Positions 8,573-15,843 of a stretch of 42,461 nt of DNA are shown here, one piece after another (the first letter of the stretch is position 1; every line of letters starts with the position of its first letter). Source of the stretch: Thermococcus sp. CX2 (GTDB lineage Archaea > Methanobacteriota_B > Thermococci > Thermococcales > Thermococcaceae); contig NZ_SNUQ01000007.1 in the NCBI RefSeq assembly GCF_012027555.1, positions 1 through 42,461 on the forward strand, given 5' to 3'. The position numbers and the translations under genes are program-made. The notes under the pieces were generated by a model. It searched no databases. It saw only the letters and a program-made list of their open reading frames with translations, and was not told the origin of the DNA.

Positions 8573-9355
8573 TCAGTAGTTGCTGTCGAGCTCCGAGTAA
8601 TCCTCTTCCTTTTCCTCGACTTCCTCCTCCTTGATCTCCTCAAGGATTTCGTCGAGGTACTTGGAGACTTCGTCCTTGTCGAGCTTCTTCCAGCGCTTGT
8701 CTTCCATGGTTATGTAAGCAACCTCTATGCTGTCTGGGGTTGGCTCCTCGAGGGTCTTCGCGAGGGCGAGGATGGCGAGCTTTACCGCTCCTTCCATGTC
8801 GAGGTCGTCGCTGTAGTGCTCCTCGAAGATGGCCATTGCCGTGTTCCTGCCGCTGCCTATGGCAACGGCCTTCCACTCGAAGTAGGCACCACTCGGATCG
8901 GTTTCAAAAAGCTCGGGCTTTTCATTAACCCCCGCCATAAGGAGGGCGGCACCGAATGGCCTCACACCGCCGTACTGGGTGTGGGCCTGCTTGAGGTCAC
9001 ATATCTTCTTCACCAGAACGGTAAGCGGGACTGGTTCGCCGTACGTCAGTCTGTAGACCTGAGCCTCCACGCGAGCCCTATCAACGAGAACCCTCGCGTC
9101 AGCTATTATACCGCTAGGAGCTGCCGCGATGTGGTCGTCTATCTGGAATATCTTCTCGTAGCTGCTCGGCTCTATGAGCTTGCTGGTAATCCTTTTTTCA
9201 ACGGCCAGAACGACACCATCCTTCCACTTGACACCGACCGCGGTGGCTCCTCTCTTAACTGCCTCCCTCGCATAGTTCACCTGGAAAAGCCTTCCGTCAG
9301 GGCTGAAAACGGTAATAGCCCTGTCGTAGCCTGCCTGCGGTGGCACAAACGCCAT
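8573..9355 (-). CDS. psmA: Proteasome alpha subunit
   Basis: The 260-residue protein forms the outer rings of the 20S proteasome. It shows the alpha signature at the N-terminus, [20 protein letters not shown], which includes the gating region and YAREAVKRG, then [18 protein letters not shown] and the [14 protein letters not shown] motif near residue 130. The C-terminus is a run of acidic residues, [20 protein letters not shown], typical for Thermococcales. AGAGGTGATG precedes the ATG. It leads the operon containing SBDS and three exosome genes, the conserved archaeal link between protein and RNA degradation. The beta subunits are elsewhere. Confidence 0.97.
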   Translation of the reverse strand: MAFVPPQAGYDRAITVFSPDGRLFQVNYAREAVKRGATAVGVKWKDGVVLAVEKRITSKLIEPSSYEKIFQIDDHIAAAPSGIIADARVLVDRARVEAQVYRLTYGEPVPLTVLVKKICDLKQAHTQYGGVRPFGAALLMAGVNEKPELFETDPSGAYFEWKAVAIGSGRNTAMAIFEEHYSDDLDMEGAVKLAILALAKTLEEPTPDSIEVAYITMEDKRWKKLDKDEVSKYLDEILEEIKEEEVEEKEEDYSELDSNY

Positions 9356-9432
9356 TTTACATCACCTCTATGGATTATCGCAATACCTTCCACTCTCTTG
9401 GGATAATTCTCGAACCGCCTAATTAAGCTTTT

Positions 9433-9654
9433 CTATTCTCCCCTAAGAGCCATAACCGCCATCTTTCTGGCGATCCTCTTTGCCATCTCCAGCGGGATGA
9501 AGGCAAACAGGAAGACAACGACTGCCAAGGCCAACGAAGCCGACCTGCCGAGGGGCTGGAGTATCATGAGCGCGAACGCCACGAGCATCAGCCCGAGTCC
9601 CGTGGCGAGGAACTTTTGATATGTCTTCTTTAAAGCATCGAGCCTCTCGTCCAT
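9433..9654 (-). CDS. Small membrane protein, two hydrophobic segments
   Basis: From the ATG at 9654 the product is 73 residues: a charged N-terminus MDERLDALKKTYQKF, two hydrophobic stretches (LATGLGLMLVAFALMIL and ASLALAVVVFLFAFIPL), then a basic tail. I do not recognise the family. I preferred this start because GGTGGATGAG lies upstream and a minus-strand TATA-like CTTAAAAC is about 35-40 bases away; an ATG at 9729 would extend 25 residues into the divergent HIT gene. It sits between psmA and the HIT gene. Confidence 0.65.
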   Translation of the reverse strand: MDERLDALKKTYQKFLATGLGLMLVAFALMILQPLGRSASLALAVVVFLFAFIPLEMAKRIARKMAVMALRGE

Positions 9655-9667
9655 CTCATCCACCGAG

Positions 9668-9697
9668 GGGTTTTTATTCCAAGGTGGTTTTAAGCCT
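9668..9697. promoter_or_regulatory. Divergent promoter region of the small membrane protein and HIT genes
   Basis: TTTTTATT at 9671-9678 serves as TATA box for the HIT gene (start 9710). The minus-strand CTTAAAACC at 9686-9694 serves the small membrane protein gene (start 9654). The two promoters overlap, so polymerase binding in the two directions should compete. Confidence 0.5.
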
Positions 9698-9709
9698 TTG
9701 GTGTTAGGC

Positions 9710-10162
9710 ATGGACTGTCCCTTCTGCAACCCCCAGGAGGAATTGATACTCTACGAAGACGGGCTAATCAGAATCCTGATTGACTCGTATCCAGCAAACA
9801 GGGGGCATCTCCTAGTGGTTCCAAGGAGGCACGTCGAGCGCTGGGAAGACCTGACAGAAGAAGAGAAGGCCGCACTGGTCAGGGGCATAGACCTCGCGAT
9901 GGAGAGGCTGAAGAAGGCACTCAAGCCTGATGCGTTCAACATTGGCATTAACCTTGGGAGGGCAGCGGGGCAGACGGTTCCCCACCTTCACATGCACGTG
10001 ATTCCAAGATGGGAGGGCGACTGCAACTTCCCGAGGGGCGGAGTGAGAAAAGCAGTCCTGGATCTGAAGGACGAGAATCTCAGCCTGAAGGAACGCTGGG
10101 AGAGGAACAGACTGAGCAGGGAAGAATTAGGAAAGCTTAGGGAAGCCTTCAATCACCCCTAA
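9710..10162 (+). CDS. HIT family nucleotide hydrolase
   Basis: The 150-residue protein carries the histidine triad PHLHMHVIPRWEGD near residues 88-101, where HxHxH is the nucleophile motif that attacks the alpha phosphate of a nucleotide. An N-terminal CPFC and the HLLVVPRRHVERWEDLTEEE stretch also fit the family. Such enzymes act on AMP-lysine, ADP-ribose, diadenosine polyphosphates or similar dinucleotides; the substrate cannot be told. I chose the ATG at 9710, since GTG at 9698 has no site upstream. The last 14 bases overlap tail to tail with the MazG-like gene. Confidence 0.9.
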   Translation: MDCPFCNPQEELILYEDGLIRILIDSYPANRGHLLVVPRRHVERWEDLTEEEKAALVRGIDLAMERLKKALKPDAFNIGINLGRAAGQTVPHLHMHVIPRWEGDCNFPRGGVRKAVLDLKDENLSLKERWERNRLSREELGKLREAFNHP

Positions 10163-10469
10163 CCGGATACTTCTCCTCGTTCTTTCTTAGCTTTCTCTCA
10201 ACTGCCTCGTCGAGGTCTATCTCAAGCTCGTGGGCAAGAAGGGTAAGGTAGATTATCACATCGGCTATCTCGTCCGCGACGGCTTCCTTTGCCTCCTGGT
10301 CTTTCACGTAGTTCATAATATCCTCGTCGGTCTCCCACTGGAAGTGCTCCAAAAGTTCGCCGAGCTCAACCGCTGCCGAGATGGCGAGGTTTTTCGGGGT
10401 GTGGTACCTTTTCCAGTCCCTTGCATCTCTGAAAGCCACAACCTTTCTCTCCAGCTCCCTGAAGTCCAT
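10149..10469 (-). CDS. MazG-like nucleotide pyrophosphohydrolase
   Basis: The protein (106 residues from MDFRELERKV) shows the MazG/dUTPase-like motif: SAAVELGELLEHFQWETDED with EXXE-type metal ligands, then EAVADEIADVIIYLTLLAHE with the second EXXD pair. These enzymes hydrolyse NTPs or dNTPs to the monophosphate and PPi, cleaning the nucleotide pool. I preferred the ATG at 10469, after GAGGTGGG. It lies 16 bases downstream of the 95-residue protein gene, probably in one operon. Confidence 0.88.
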   Translation of the reverse strand: MDFRELERKVVAFRDARDWKRYHTPKNLAISAAVELGELLEHFQWETDEDIMNYVKDQEAKEAVADEIADVIIYLTLLAHELEIDLDEAVERKLRKNEEKYPVRGD

Positions 10470-10485
10470 AAAACCCACCACGAGG

Positions 10486-10773
10486 TCAATACAGATGCGC
10501 GTCCACCTTCTGCAGGAGCTCAAGCAGCTCGACGAGCCTCTCGATTTCCTCCTTTGAGAAGTGCTCCTCGGCCTCGTCCTCCGGGTCGAATTTGCTCAGA
10601 TACTCCCTGACCTTCTCAAGGTCCCCCAAATCCTCCTCAAGCTCCAGGGCGCGCTGAGTGAACTCATAGCTCGTGTGCGGGCTCTCAAAGGATCTCTGCT
10701 GGTTCGCTACGAGGGCTATCTTGACGTTGGCAATGGTCTCATCAAGCAGTTCGATAAGTTCGCGTATCTTCAT
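10486..10773 (-). CDS. Uncharacterised small helical protein
   Basis: The 95-residue product, MKIRELIELLDETIANVKIA at its start, is predicted almost wholly alpha helical and acidic, with the leucine- and glutamate-rich tail EIERLVELLELLQKVD. I recognise no family. The ATG has GGGATG in front, and GTTTAAATACTC about 30-40 bases upstream is a promoter. It precedes the MazG-like gene by 16 bases, so the two are likely co-transcribed. It might act as a partner for the nucleotide hydrolase, but this is guesswork. Confidence 0.7.
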   Translation of the reverse strand: MKIRELIELLDETIANVKIALVANQQRSFESPHTSYEFTQRALELEEDLGDLEKVREYLSKFDPEDEAEEHFSKEEIERLVELLELLQKVDAHLY

Positions 10774-10800
10774 GATTCATCCCAAGGTTAATTGGCTTGA

Positions 10801-10837
10801 GAGTATTTAAACCCCTATCGGCGAAAGATTTTTATCC
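10801..10837. promoter_or_regulatory. Divergent TATA boxes of the helical-protein and small membrane-protein genes
   Basis: On the minus strand GGTTTAAATACTC (10801-10813) drives the gene starting at 10773. On the plus strand GAAAGATTTTTATCC (10823-10837) lies about 35-40 bases upstream of the start at 10869. Confidence 0.55.
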
Positions 10838-10868
10838 TTGGACGTAAAAAGTGTTTCTGGTGGTGATA

Positions 10869-11120
10869 ATGGACTTCGACCTCTTCATGGAAAGGTACGG
10901 CTACAAAATCCTCTTCGCCCTCTTCGGTCTGGTTCTGCTGGCAATCTTCGGAACCCTCGGCCTCTACGCCTACACAGTCTTTAAACTGTTCGGCTTCTTT
11001 GCTGGGGGACTGCTGCTACTCTTAGGGATTGTCTACGCATTCACCGCCGGCAGAAGGATACTTGACGCCCAGGCCAAGGCGCACGCAAAGTACTTCTATG
11101 ACGACAGGAGGAGGCGCTAA
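10869..11120 (+). CDS. Small membrane protein with two transmembrane helices
   Basis: The ATG at 10869 (with GGTGGTGA in front) gives 83 residues: a short N-terminal segment MDFDLFMERYGYK, two hydrophobic helices (ILFALFGLVLLAIFGTLGLY and FFAGGLLLLLGIVYAFTAG), and a charged tail ending in KYFYDDRRRR. The family is unknown to me. The bases right after its stop (11121-11175) look like a broken copy of its own start, described separately. Confidence 0.72.
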   Translation: MDFDLFMERYGYKILFALFGLVLLAIFGTLGLYAYTVFKLFGFFAGGLLLLLGIVYAFTAGRRILDAQAKAHAKYFYDDRRRR

Positions 11121-11180
11121 GGAGGGAAATAGATCCCGACCTTTTCATGGAGAAGTACTGATACAAACTTCCGACGGGCA
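11121..11180 (+). pseudogene. Vestigial tandem copy of the start of the preceding small membrane-protein gene
   Basis: Directly after the stop of the 83-residue protein gene, a GGAGGG is followed by ATA (11129) then GATCCCGACCTTTTCATGGA, closely matching the start ATGGACTTCGACCTCTTCAT of that gene. In protein terms IDPDLFMEKY-stop-YKL matches MDFDLFMERYGYKIL. The start codon has become ATA and the glycine codon has become TGA (11159-11161). The likeness fades after about 15 codons, so this is a remnant of duplication rather than a gene. Confidence 0.5.
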
Positions 11181-11275
11181 AAACGCCAGAAATTCCGAAA
11201 ATCCTTCGGTTTTATCCCTTCCTTTTCTGAGCATAGAGTTTTAACCATCTTCACCAATGACCTACGGTGATTACC

Positions 11276-13183
11276 GTGGAACAAGTTAAAGCTTACCCTT
11301 CTGATTCCGCTAAGTTTAACGTTCCAAGGCGCGAGAAAAAGCTTCTCATGGGCAATGAAGCCATAGCATATGGGGCTTTGGAGAGCGGAGTAAGCTTTGC
11401 CACCGGTTATCCTGGAACACCCTCTACCGAGGTCATAGAGACCATAGCCAGGCTAAAGCCGGAGGTCTTCGCCGAGTGGGCGCCCAACGAGAAGGTCGCC
11501 CTGGAGGAGGCCGCCGGGGTTGCGTACACCGGCCTAAGGGCGCTCGTAACTATGAAGTGCGTTGGCCTAAACGTCGCCGCCGACCCGCTGATGAGCCTGG
11601 CCTATTCGGGCGTTGAAGGTGGCTTAGTTATTCTCGTCGCGGACGACCCGGGACCGCATACCAGCCAGACGGAGCAGGATGACCGGTATTACGGAAAGCT
11701 CTCGCTTCTCCCGGTTCTTGAGCCTGCCGATCCTCAAGAGGCCCACGATTTAATCATCTACGCCTACGAGCTGAGTGAGCGCTATAAAGTCCCTGTCATC
11801 TTCAGAACGACCACGAGGGTGAACCACACGACGGCCAATGTCGAGGTTGGAGAATTTGTGGAGCTGAACAGGGAGCCCAAGTTCAAGAAGGACATAGAAC
11901 GCTATGTAAGGGCAAGCATGGATGGCAACAGGAGGAGGCACAAGTGGCTCAACGAGACGCTGAGAAAGATTGAGGAGGAATTCAACTCGATGCCCTTCAA
12001 CTGGGTCGAGGGCGAGGGAAGGATTGGAATAATCGTCGAAGGAGCGCCCTACAACTACGTGAGGGAGGTTCTCCCAAAGCTCGACGGCGACTTCAAGGTT
12101 CTAAAGCTCTCCACTCCCCACCCGCTGCCGAGGAAGCTCGTGGTTGATTTCCTCAAGACGGTTGATTTCGCCATAGTCATAGAGGACGGCGCTCCCTTCC
12201 TCGAGGAGGGGGTCAAAATAGCGGCCTACGAAGCTGGTCTCAACGTTCCCATCTACGGCAAGAGGACCGGCCACTTACCCCTTGAAGGTGAGCTCAACCC
12301 AAGCCTCGTCAGAAACGCTCTGCTAAGGCTCCTGGGCAGGGAAGCTGAGGAATACACCAAGCCCGAGGAAGTGGCCTACGCGGAAAGCCTCGCCCCCAAG
12401 AGGCCACCGGTGATGTGCCCTGGCTGTCCTCACAGGGGCTCATACAGGGCAGCTTTAGACGCTCTAAGGGACCTCAAGCTGGGCCGCTACTCGGTTCCAA
12501 TACATGGTGACATAGGCTGCTACGCCCTCTCGCTCCTCCCGCCGCTCGAGGCCATCTGGACAGAGTTCGTGATGGGTGCGAGCATAAGCTTAGCCAACGG
12601 CCAGAGCATAGCCATGAAGAAAAAGATAATCGCCACGATAGGAGACTCGACCTTCTTCCACAACGGAATCCAGCCGCTGGTTGATGCTGTCTACAAGAAC
12701 CTAGACGTCCTGGTCATGATACTCGACAACAGGACAACGGCAATGACCGGCCACCAGCCGCATCCGGGAACGGGGGGAAGCGAGACTGGGAGGAAGTTCA
12801 AAGAGGTAGACATAGAAGCCCTTGTCAAGGCGCTTGGAGTCCAGTACGTTAAGACCGTAGATCCCTACGACCTGAAGGCAACGAGAGAGGCCATAAAGGA
12901 GGCCATGCAGGTTAAAGGGCCGGCCGTGATAATAGCCAGGCGGGAGTGCGTCATCCCTGTGATAAGGCGCGGTGAGATAGGCGAAATTCCCGTAGTTGTG
13001 GAGGACAAGTGCACTGGCTGCAAGGCATGCATACTCCTGACGGGCTGTCCAGCTCTGGTCTACGACCCAGAGACTAACAAGGTGGAAATCGACGAGCTCC
13101 TCTGTACCGGCTGTGGAGTCTGCAACCAGCTCTGTCCGTTCGACGCGATAAAGTTCCCGAGTGAGCTGGAGAGAAAAAGTTGA
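11276..13183 (+). CDS. iorA: Indolepyruvate ferredoxin oxidoreductase alpha subunit
   Basis: The 635-residue protein (from GTG 11276) is the large subunit of an enzyme that oxidatively decarboxylates aryl pyruvates made from aromatic amino acids to acyl-CoA, reducing ferredoxin. The N-terminal pyrimidine-binding domain has FATGYPGTPSTEVIETIARL and AEWAPNEKVALEEAAGVAYT; the ThDP pyrophosphate-binding part has GDIGCYALSLLPP and GDSTFFHNGIQPL with DNRTTAMTG; the C-terminus carries two ferredoxin clusters, CTGCKAC and CTGCGVCNQLCP. GGTGA at 11266-11270 supports GTG 11276; GTG 11267 is a possible alternative. The beta subunit gene iorB, often adjacent, is not here. Confidence 0.93.
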   Translation: MEQVKAYPSDSAKFNVPRREKKLLMGNEAIAYGALESGVSFATGYPGTPSTEVIETIARLKPEVFAEWAPNEKVALEEAAGVAYTGLRALVTMKCVGLNVAADPLMSLAYSGVEGGLVILVADDPGPHTSQTEQDDRYYGKLSLLPVLEPADPQEAHDLIIYAYELSERYKVPVIFRTTTRVNHTTANVEVGEFVELNREPKFKKDIERYVRASMDGNRRRHKWLNETLRKIEEEFNSMPFNWVEGEGRIGIIVEGAPYNYVREVLPKLDGDFKVLKLSTPHPLPRKLVVDFLKTVDFAIVIEDGAPFLEEGVKIAAYEAGLNVPIYGKRTGHLPLEGELNPSLVRNALLRLLGREAEEYTKPEEVAYAESLAPKRPPVMCPGCPHRGSYRAALDALRDLKLGRYSVPIHGDIGCYALSLLPPLEAIWTEFVMGASISLANGQSIAMKKKIIATIGDSTFFHNGIQPLVDAVYKNLDVLVMILDNRTTAMTGHQPHPGTGGSETGRKFKEVDIEALVKALGVQYVKTVDPYDLKATREAIKEAMQVKGPAVIIARRECVIPVIRRGEIGEIPVVVEDKCTGCKACILLTGCPALVYDPETNKVEIDELLCTGCGVCNQLCPFDAIKFPSELERKS

Positions 13184-13211
13184 AACCTCTCTAATCCCTT
13201 TGTTTTCTTCT

Positions 13212-13895
13212 CTACTCCCTCCACACCTCGAGCACCATAAACCTCCTCACAAGAGGGTTCGGGTAGAGCTCCCAGCCGATACCCTCTGTATCCGCCTCAA
13301 TCTCCCCGTACAGCCCGCCTTCCCTCGGGTCAAGGCTCTCACCGTAGATCTTCCCAGGGCGAATTTCGACCTTCATGTATCTCGGCAGGCCAACGATAGC
13401 TTTTCCGTTCTCCCTCGCGTATTCCAGCGCCCACTTGGTTGAGTAGAGGCCCGAGAAGATCTCCGCTATCCTAACCGGAACGCTCTCCTTACCAACCGCG
13501 AGTATCTCTATTCCAGTGTCCTCCCAGAAACGCCTTGCTAAAGGCTGGAGGTCCTTCCTGAGCTCGTGCCATATCGCCTTTCCCCTGTCCGAAATCCTGA
13601 GGGCATCGATGGTCACATCATCGAGCTTCCTGATCTCGATTCCTCCGAGCGTTGAGTCTAGGTGGACAACGTCGGGCTTGACCTTTCTGGCGAGCTTCAC
13701 CGCAAGTAAGGCCTCGTCCCTTATCGCCTGCCTCCCGCCGAGGTCGTAGTTGAACGGGTTGGCGTACTTAACGATGCTCAGCGTTGCGGTTCTGTAGGGC
13801 TTCTCGACGAGCACAGCGGCGGTTGCTATAAGCCCCACCGGATTGTACTCCTCATCGAGCACTGCTCCGCCAGTGTCGGCAGCCACTATCCTCAT
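13212..13895 (-). CDS. DUF4152-type conserved archaeal protein
   Basis: From ATG 13895 the protein is 227 residues. It opens MRIVAADTGGAVLDEEYNPV and contains KPDVVHLDSTLGGIEIRKLD and GKAIVGLPRYMKVEIRPGKI. I take it for the DUF4152 family of archaeal proteins of unknown function, which has about this length; that label is from memory. The ADTG and DSTLGG patterns suggest a nucleotide- or phosphate-binding ribonuclease H-like fold, but no catalytic set is proven. GGTGATGGGT lies just upstream. It is divergent from the gene at 13962 and tail to tail with iorA. Confidence 0.7.
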   Translation of the reverse strand: MRIVAADTGGAVLDEEYNPVGLIATAAVLVEKPYRTATLSIVKYANPFNYDLGGRQAIRDEALLAVKLARKVKPDVVHLDSTLGGIEIRKLDDVTIDALRISDRGKAIWHELRKDLQPLARRFWEDTGIEILAVGKESVPVRIAEIFSGLYSTKWALEYARENGKAIVGLPRYMKVEIRPGKIYGESLDPREGGLYGEIEADTEGIGWELYPNPLVRRFMVLEVWRE

Positions 13896-13918
13896 ACCCA
13901 TCACCGGTAAGTTCCAAT

Positions 13919-13948
13919 TACCAATATATGGCGAGACTCTAAATAAGA
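13919..13948. promoter_or_regulatory. Divergent promoter between the DUF4152-type gene and the gene at 13962
   Basis: The near-palindromic CCAATATATGG (13921-13931) is about 30 bases upstream of the start at 13962 and can act as its TATA box. On the minus strand CTTATTTAGAG (about 13937-13947) fits the gene starting at 13895. Confidence 0.45.
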
Positions 13949-13961
13949 TTAGGTGGTTGTG

Positions 13962-14411
13962 TTGAGTGAATCGATCGACATAGTTTATGAAGCTTTGGGG
14001 CGCTATATCGACGGCCTCTGCGGCTCCACATACATCGGAACCGCGAGGGGAATGGTGGTCCTCTATAGAGGGGCAGAAATCCACCATCTAACGCCCCTCA
14101 AAGAGCCGCTACCGTTCCTGAACCTGTTCTACCGTAAGGGCACGGTGGAGATAGTTGGCGTATGGCGGGAGGAAAAGAGCGAGGCCTTCTTCCTGAGAGC
14201 GGCCGCGGCGGATGTCAGACTTTTCGAAGATGAAAGAACGATAAGCATCATCACATACCCCCGCACCGGGGACATGCAGGAGAGGGGAATGCTGATAATA
14301 ACGCTCCACGCCAACATGGGTATGGCCAAAACCCTAAAGAGCATAATACAAGAGGAGACCCGCTTCATAAAGAAGGAAGAGGTGGTGATTTCATCGAGGG
14401 TCAGCATCTGA
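13962..14411 (+). CDS. Uncharacterised Thermococcales protein
   Basis: The product is 149 residues from a TTG at 13962 (AGGTGG five bases upstream); GTG codons at 13959 and 13953 are alternatives. The sequence is mixed alpha/beta: MSESIDIVYEALGRYIDGLC, a central strand-rich part with GTARGMVVLYRGAEIHHL and GMLIITLHANMGMAKTLKSI. The pattern resembles small flavin-binding-type domains (DUF447-like) but I cannot name it with certainty. Its stop is followed within 6 bases by the convergent HEPN-like gene, and the C/D RNA lies across the junction on the other strand. Confidence 0.6.
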   Translation: MSESIDIVYEALGRYIDGLCGSTYIGTARGMVVLYRGAEIHHLTPLKEPLPFLNLFYRKGTVEIVGVWREEKSEAFFLRAAAADVRLFEDERTISIITYPRTGDMQERGMLIITLHANMGMAKTLKSIIQEETRFIKKEEVVISSRVSI

Positions 14412-14451
14412 AGCTCATCACTCCTCAGAACTCGGCAAACTCATCATCCCA
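14397..14451 (-). ncRNA. C/D box guide RNA overlapping the end of the HEPN-like gene
   Basis: Reading the minus strand, all four boxes occur in order: C box ATGATGA (14447-14441), 12-base guide GTTTGCCGAGTT, D' box CTGA (14428-14425), spacer GGAG, C' box TGATGA (14420-14415), 10-base guide GCTTCAGATG, and D box CTGA (14404-14401). GGG before the C box pairs with CCC after the D box (terminal stem). Such RNAs direct 2'-O-methylation at the base paired five positions before D or D'. The first guide complements AACUCGGCAAAC; its first 11 bases match a conserved 23S stretch (near E. coli 1670) that I recall. The RNA covers the last 11 codons and stop of the HEPN-like gene on the same strand; GCTTTAAGG at 14478-14486 could be its own TATA box. 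Confidence 0.85.
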
Positions 14452-14741
14452 CGAAGCCTTTCAAGGTCATCCCTTAAAGCACTTACCGTCTCTTCGTCGA
14501 AAAGGGTCATTCCGGAGTATCGCTTTATGACATCATAGACCTCCGGATGTCTGCTCTCGAGCATTCCCATAAGCTCCCTCGCCGGCAGGAGCAGACCTGT
14601 GTCGCGGTAAACGAGGTATGCCCCGATGGTGTAGAGGGCATCCATGTAGGAGTTATAGGCCATATCAAAGCGCCTCTCCTTCAGATAGTACTCTGCACGT
14701 CTTATATAAGACAGGGCCTTCTCAATGAGCTCCTCTTCCAT
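14418..14741 (-). CDS. HEPN-like helical protein
   Basis: From ATG 14741 (GGTGTGG upstream) the protein has 107 residues and is nearly all helical: MEEELIEKALSYIRRAEYYL then ERRFDMAYNSYMDALYTIGA resembles HEPN domains, which are four-helix bundles often found as RNases or nucleotide-binding partners of nucleotidyltransferases. No R-x4-H nuclease motif is visible, so it may be a non-catalytic HEPN protein. No MNT partner is nearby. The last codons double as part of a C/D box guide RNA. Confidence 0.6.
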   Translation of the reverse strand: MEEELIEKALSYIRRAEYYLKERRFDMAYNSYMDALYTIGAYLVYRDTGLLLPARELMGMLESRHPEVYDVIKRYSGMTLFDEETVSALRDDLERLRGMMSLPSSEE

Positions 14742-14755
14742 TTTCCACACCGCGT

Positions 14756-14786
14756 ATAGTTTATAAGGATAGCCCTAATAAATCTG
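14756..14786. promoter_or_regulatory. Divergent promoters of the HEPN-like gene and the AI-2E transporter
   Basis: AGTTTATAAGG (14758-14768) is a TATA box about 30 bases before the AI-2E start at 14797. On the minus strand GATTTATTAGGG (14773-14784) lies about 35 bases from the HEPN-like start. The two boxes interleave. Confidence 0.55.
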
Positions 14787-14796
14787 TCGAGGAAAA

Positions 14797-15843
14797 ATGC
14801 GAGCCGAAGTAGCTGCCTGGACCGTGACGATCCTCCTCATACTGTACACCTCATGGAGGGTAGTCAGCCCTCTGATCACGCCTATATTCTTCGGCCTTGT
14901 CTTGGCCTATGCAGTTTATCCGATCCACAGGAGGCTCATCCCAAGGTTCGGAGAGGCTAGATCAGCCCTCCTCCTGACGATCGGAATGGTGGGCCTCGGT
15001 GGAGTCATAACGGCCGACCTGATAATGATTTCCGCCCAAGTGGCATCTTCCTTCTACTACAACGTCGTGGACTTCTTCAACTGGCTCATGACCCAGCCCC
15101 TTCCGACTGGGGTTTCGGACTTCATCCAGAGCTTTTCCGAGCAGTTCGTGCCGAAGCTCTCTGAATACCTATCAACACAGGCGTTCTCACTTCCCACGTA
15201 CATCCTCCAGCTTGTTACGTTCCTGTTCGTGTTCTACTACGCGCTGGCCAACTCAACGAGTATAAGGGAGCAGATCAGGCTTTCCCTGCCAGAAAAAAAC
15301 AGACGCCTGGGTGAGGAGATACTGGAGAGCGTGAGCAGAACCCTGAGCGCGCTGGTCAGGGCGTGGCTCCTGCTCAACGTTGTGAAAGGCGTACTCATGA
15401 CGCTCGGCTTCATAATCTTCCGCGTCTCTGACATGTACACTGCCATAGTTGCCGGCTTTCTAACGTTCTTCTTCAGCTTCGTGCCACTCTTCGAGGGCTG
15501 GATGATATGGCTGATAGCTGCAGCCTACTTCGCCAAGGAGGGCATGTACCTCCACGCAGTTGGCATCTCCATCTATGGGGCAGCCTTGGTGTCGCCGCTG
15601 CCAGACTACACCATAAGGCCGCGCCTCGTGGCGAAGGACGCAGACCTCGACGAGACGCTGGTCTTCATCGGAATGGTGGGCGGAACGTGGGCGATGGGGA
15701 TCAAGGGACTCATAATAGGGCCTATAGTGCTGAACCTCCTGCTGACGCTCCTAAAAGAGTGGAAGAGACTTATAGAGAGGGAAGAAGCTTCACGCCAGCT
15801 CTCTCAAGCTCCTTCAGAGCCAGCTCCTCGTCCTCAGGCTTAA
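14797..15843 (+). CDS. AI-2E family transporter
   Basis: The 348-residue membrane protein has the AI-2E (formerly UPF0118/DUF20) layout: an N-terminal pair of helices (VTILLILYTSWRVVSPLITP, FFGLVLAYAVYPIHRRLIP), an extracellular/periplasmic-type loop, and a C-terminal bundle containing AGFLTFFFSFVPLFEGWMIW and the family motif YTIRPRLVAKDADLDETLV followed by GMKGLIIGPIVLNLL-like sequence. Bacterial members include the AI-2 exporter TqsA and Na+/H+ antiporters; the archaeal substrate is unknown. GAGG precedes the ATG. Its last 74 bases overlap the nicotinamidase gene tail to tail. Confidence 0.9.
   Translation: MRAEVAAWTVTILLILYTSWRVVSPLITPIFFGLVLAYAVYPIHRRLIPRFGEARSALLLTIGMVGLGGVITADLIMISAQVASSFYYNVVDFFNWLMTQPLPTGVSDFIQSFSEQFVPKLSEYLSTQAFSLPTYILQLVTFLFVFYYALANSTSIREQIRLSLPEKNRRLGEEILESVSRTLSALVRAWLLLNVVKGVLMTLGFIIFRVSDMYTAIVAGFLTFFFSFVPLFEGWMIWLIAAAYFAKEGMYLHAVGISIYGAALVSPLPDYTIRPRLVAKDADLDETLVFIGMVGGTWAMGIKGLIIGPIVLNLLLTLLKEWKRLIEREEASRQLSQAPSEPAPRPQA

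Noticed and set aside
8562-8643. Longer SBDS start adding an arginine- and lysine-rich extension
   Set aside because: The extension is the antisense-like frame of the psmA acidic tail; the ATG at 8562 has a good ribosome site and matches the usual SBDS N-terminus.
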